In this document: positions 12,547-12,585 of the stretch, piece after piece
How positions within the stretch are numbered: the first letter of the stretch is position 1
Layout: each line of letters begins with the position of its first letter
From: an uncultured Treponema sp.
GTDB lineage: Bacteria > Spirochaetota > Spirochaetia > Treponematales > Treponemataceae
NCBI GenBank assembly: GCA_937885175.1
Contig: CAKZZO010000109.1
Location: 1 to 12,585 of the forward strand
DNA length: 12,585 bases
Direction: 5' to 3'
The notes under the pieces: generated by a model
What the model was told of the DNA's origin: nothing
What the model saw: only the letters and a program-made list of their open reading frames with translations
Database searches by the model: none
Position numbers and translations under genes: made by a program

Positions 12547-12585
12547 GAATTCCCAATGATTAAATTTTACCGTATAATTTGTTTA

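Larger units (their letters stand above)
12315..12585. repeat. module copy 2, cut by the right edge
   Basis: Same order as copy 1: left arm 12315-12344, antisense RNA, peptide, leader ORF, right arm 12525-12554, then the minus-strand promoter -10 TAAAAT at 12564-12569. The matching -35 lies beyond the window. The sequence is still aligned with copy 1 at its final base. Confidence 0.8.

Overview
The window looks like chromosomal DNA of a plant-polysaccharide-degrading spirochaete, most likely a gut or rumen Treponema. This is inferred from three things: a PUR-domain (DUF3276) protein like Borrelia BpuR, a sugar-sensor/AraC hybrid regulator with the 'RQSCGC' motif at the end of its sensor, and a very large multi-module lipoprotein pectinesterase. 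No rRNA, tRNA, CRISPR array or insertion sequence was seen.

Left part (1-3650): the start of an unrecognised minus-strand gene runs off the left edge. It is divergent from a plus-strand operon of a purine-type phosphoribosyltransferase (327-929), an exported beta-rich/beta-helix protein (952-3063) and RNase HII rnhB (3063-3650, overlapping its neighbour by one base). Converging on rnhB is the PUR-domain nucleic-acid-binding gene (3666-4091, minus).

Middle part (4167-11761): a minus-strand regulator (4167-6349) has a periplasmic-binding-protein sensor and an AraC output domain. It is split into two frames exactly at a run of nine C (nine G on the plus strand, 5218-5226); ten C would give one 727-residue protein. 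This suggests phase variation, slippage or a sequencing error. Divergent from it is a 1668-residue lipoprotein with an N-terminal CE8 pectin methylesterase domain followed by about six bacterial Ig-like domains and about five beta-sandwich modules. Its roughly 150-nt leader carries mutually exclusive hairpins. The last 1.4 kb of the gene is markedly more AT-rich. A strong intrinsic terminator ends this block.

Right part (11762-12585): two tandem copies of a compact, unannotated module. Each has a 25-28 residue hydrophobic peptide gene on the minus strand, preceded by an 18-codon leader ORF whose TGA overlaps the peptide's ATG (ATGA). A 9-bp hairpin hides the peptide's Shine-Dalgarno. Long imperfect inverted repeats at the two ends of the module would let the mRNA ends pair. 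A convergent ~85-90 nt antisense RNA has its own sigma70-like promoter and intrinsic terminator. This is the architecture of a type I toxin-antitoxin system, combining hok/mok-like coupling with a txpA/ratA-like 3' antisense RNA. The flanks are almost identical between copies while the peptides and antisense loops have diverged. The second copy is cut by the right edge, so the array may continue. This is the most interesting part of the window.
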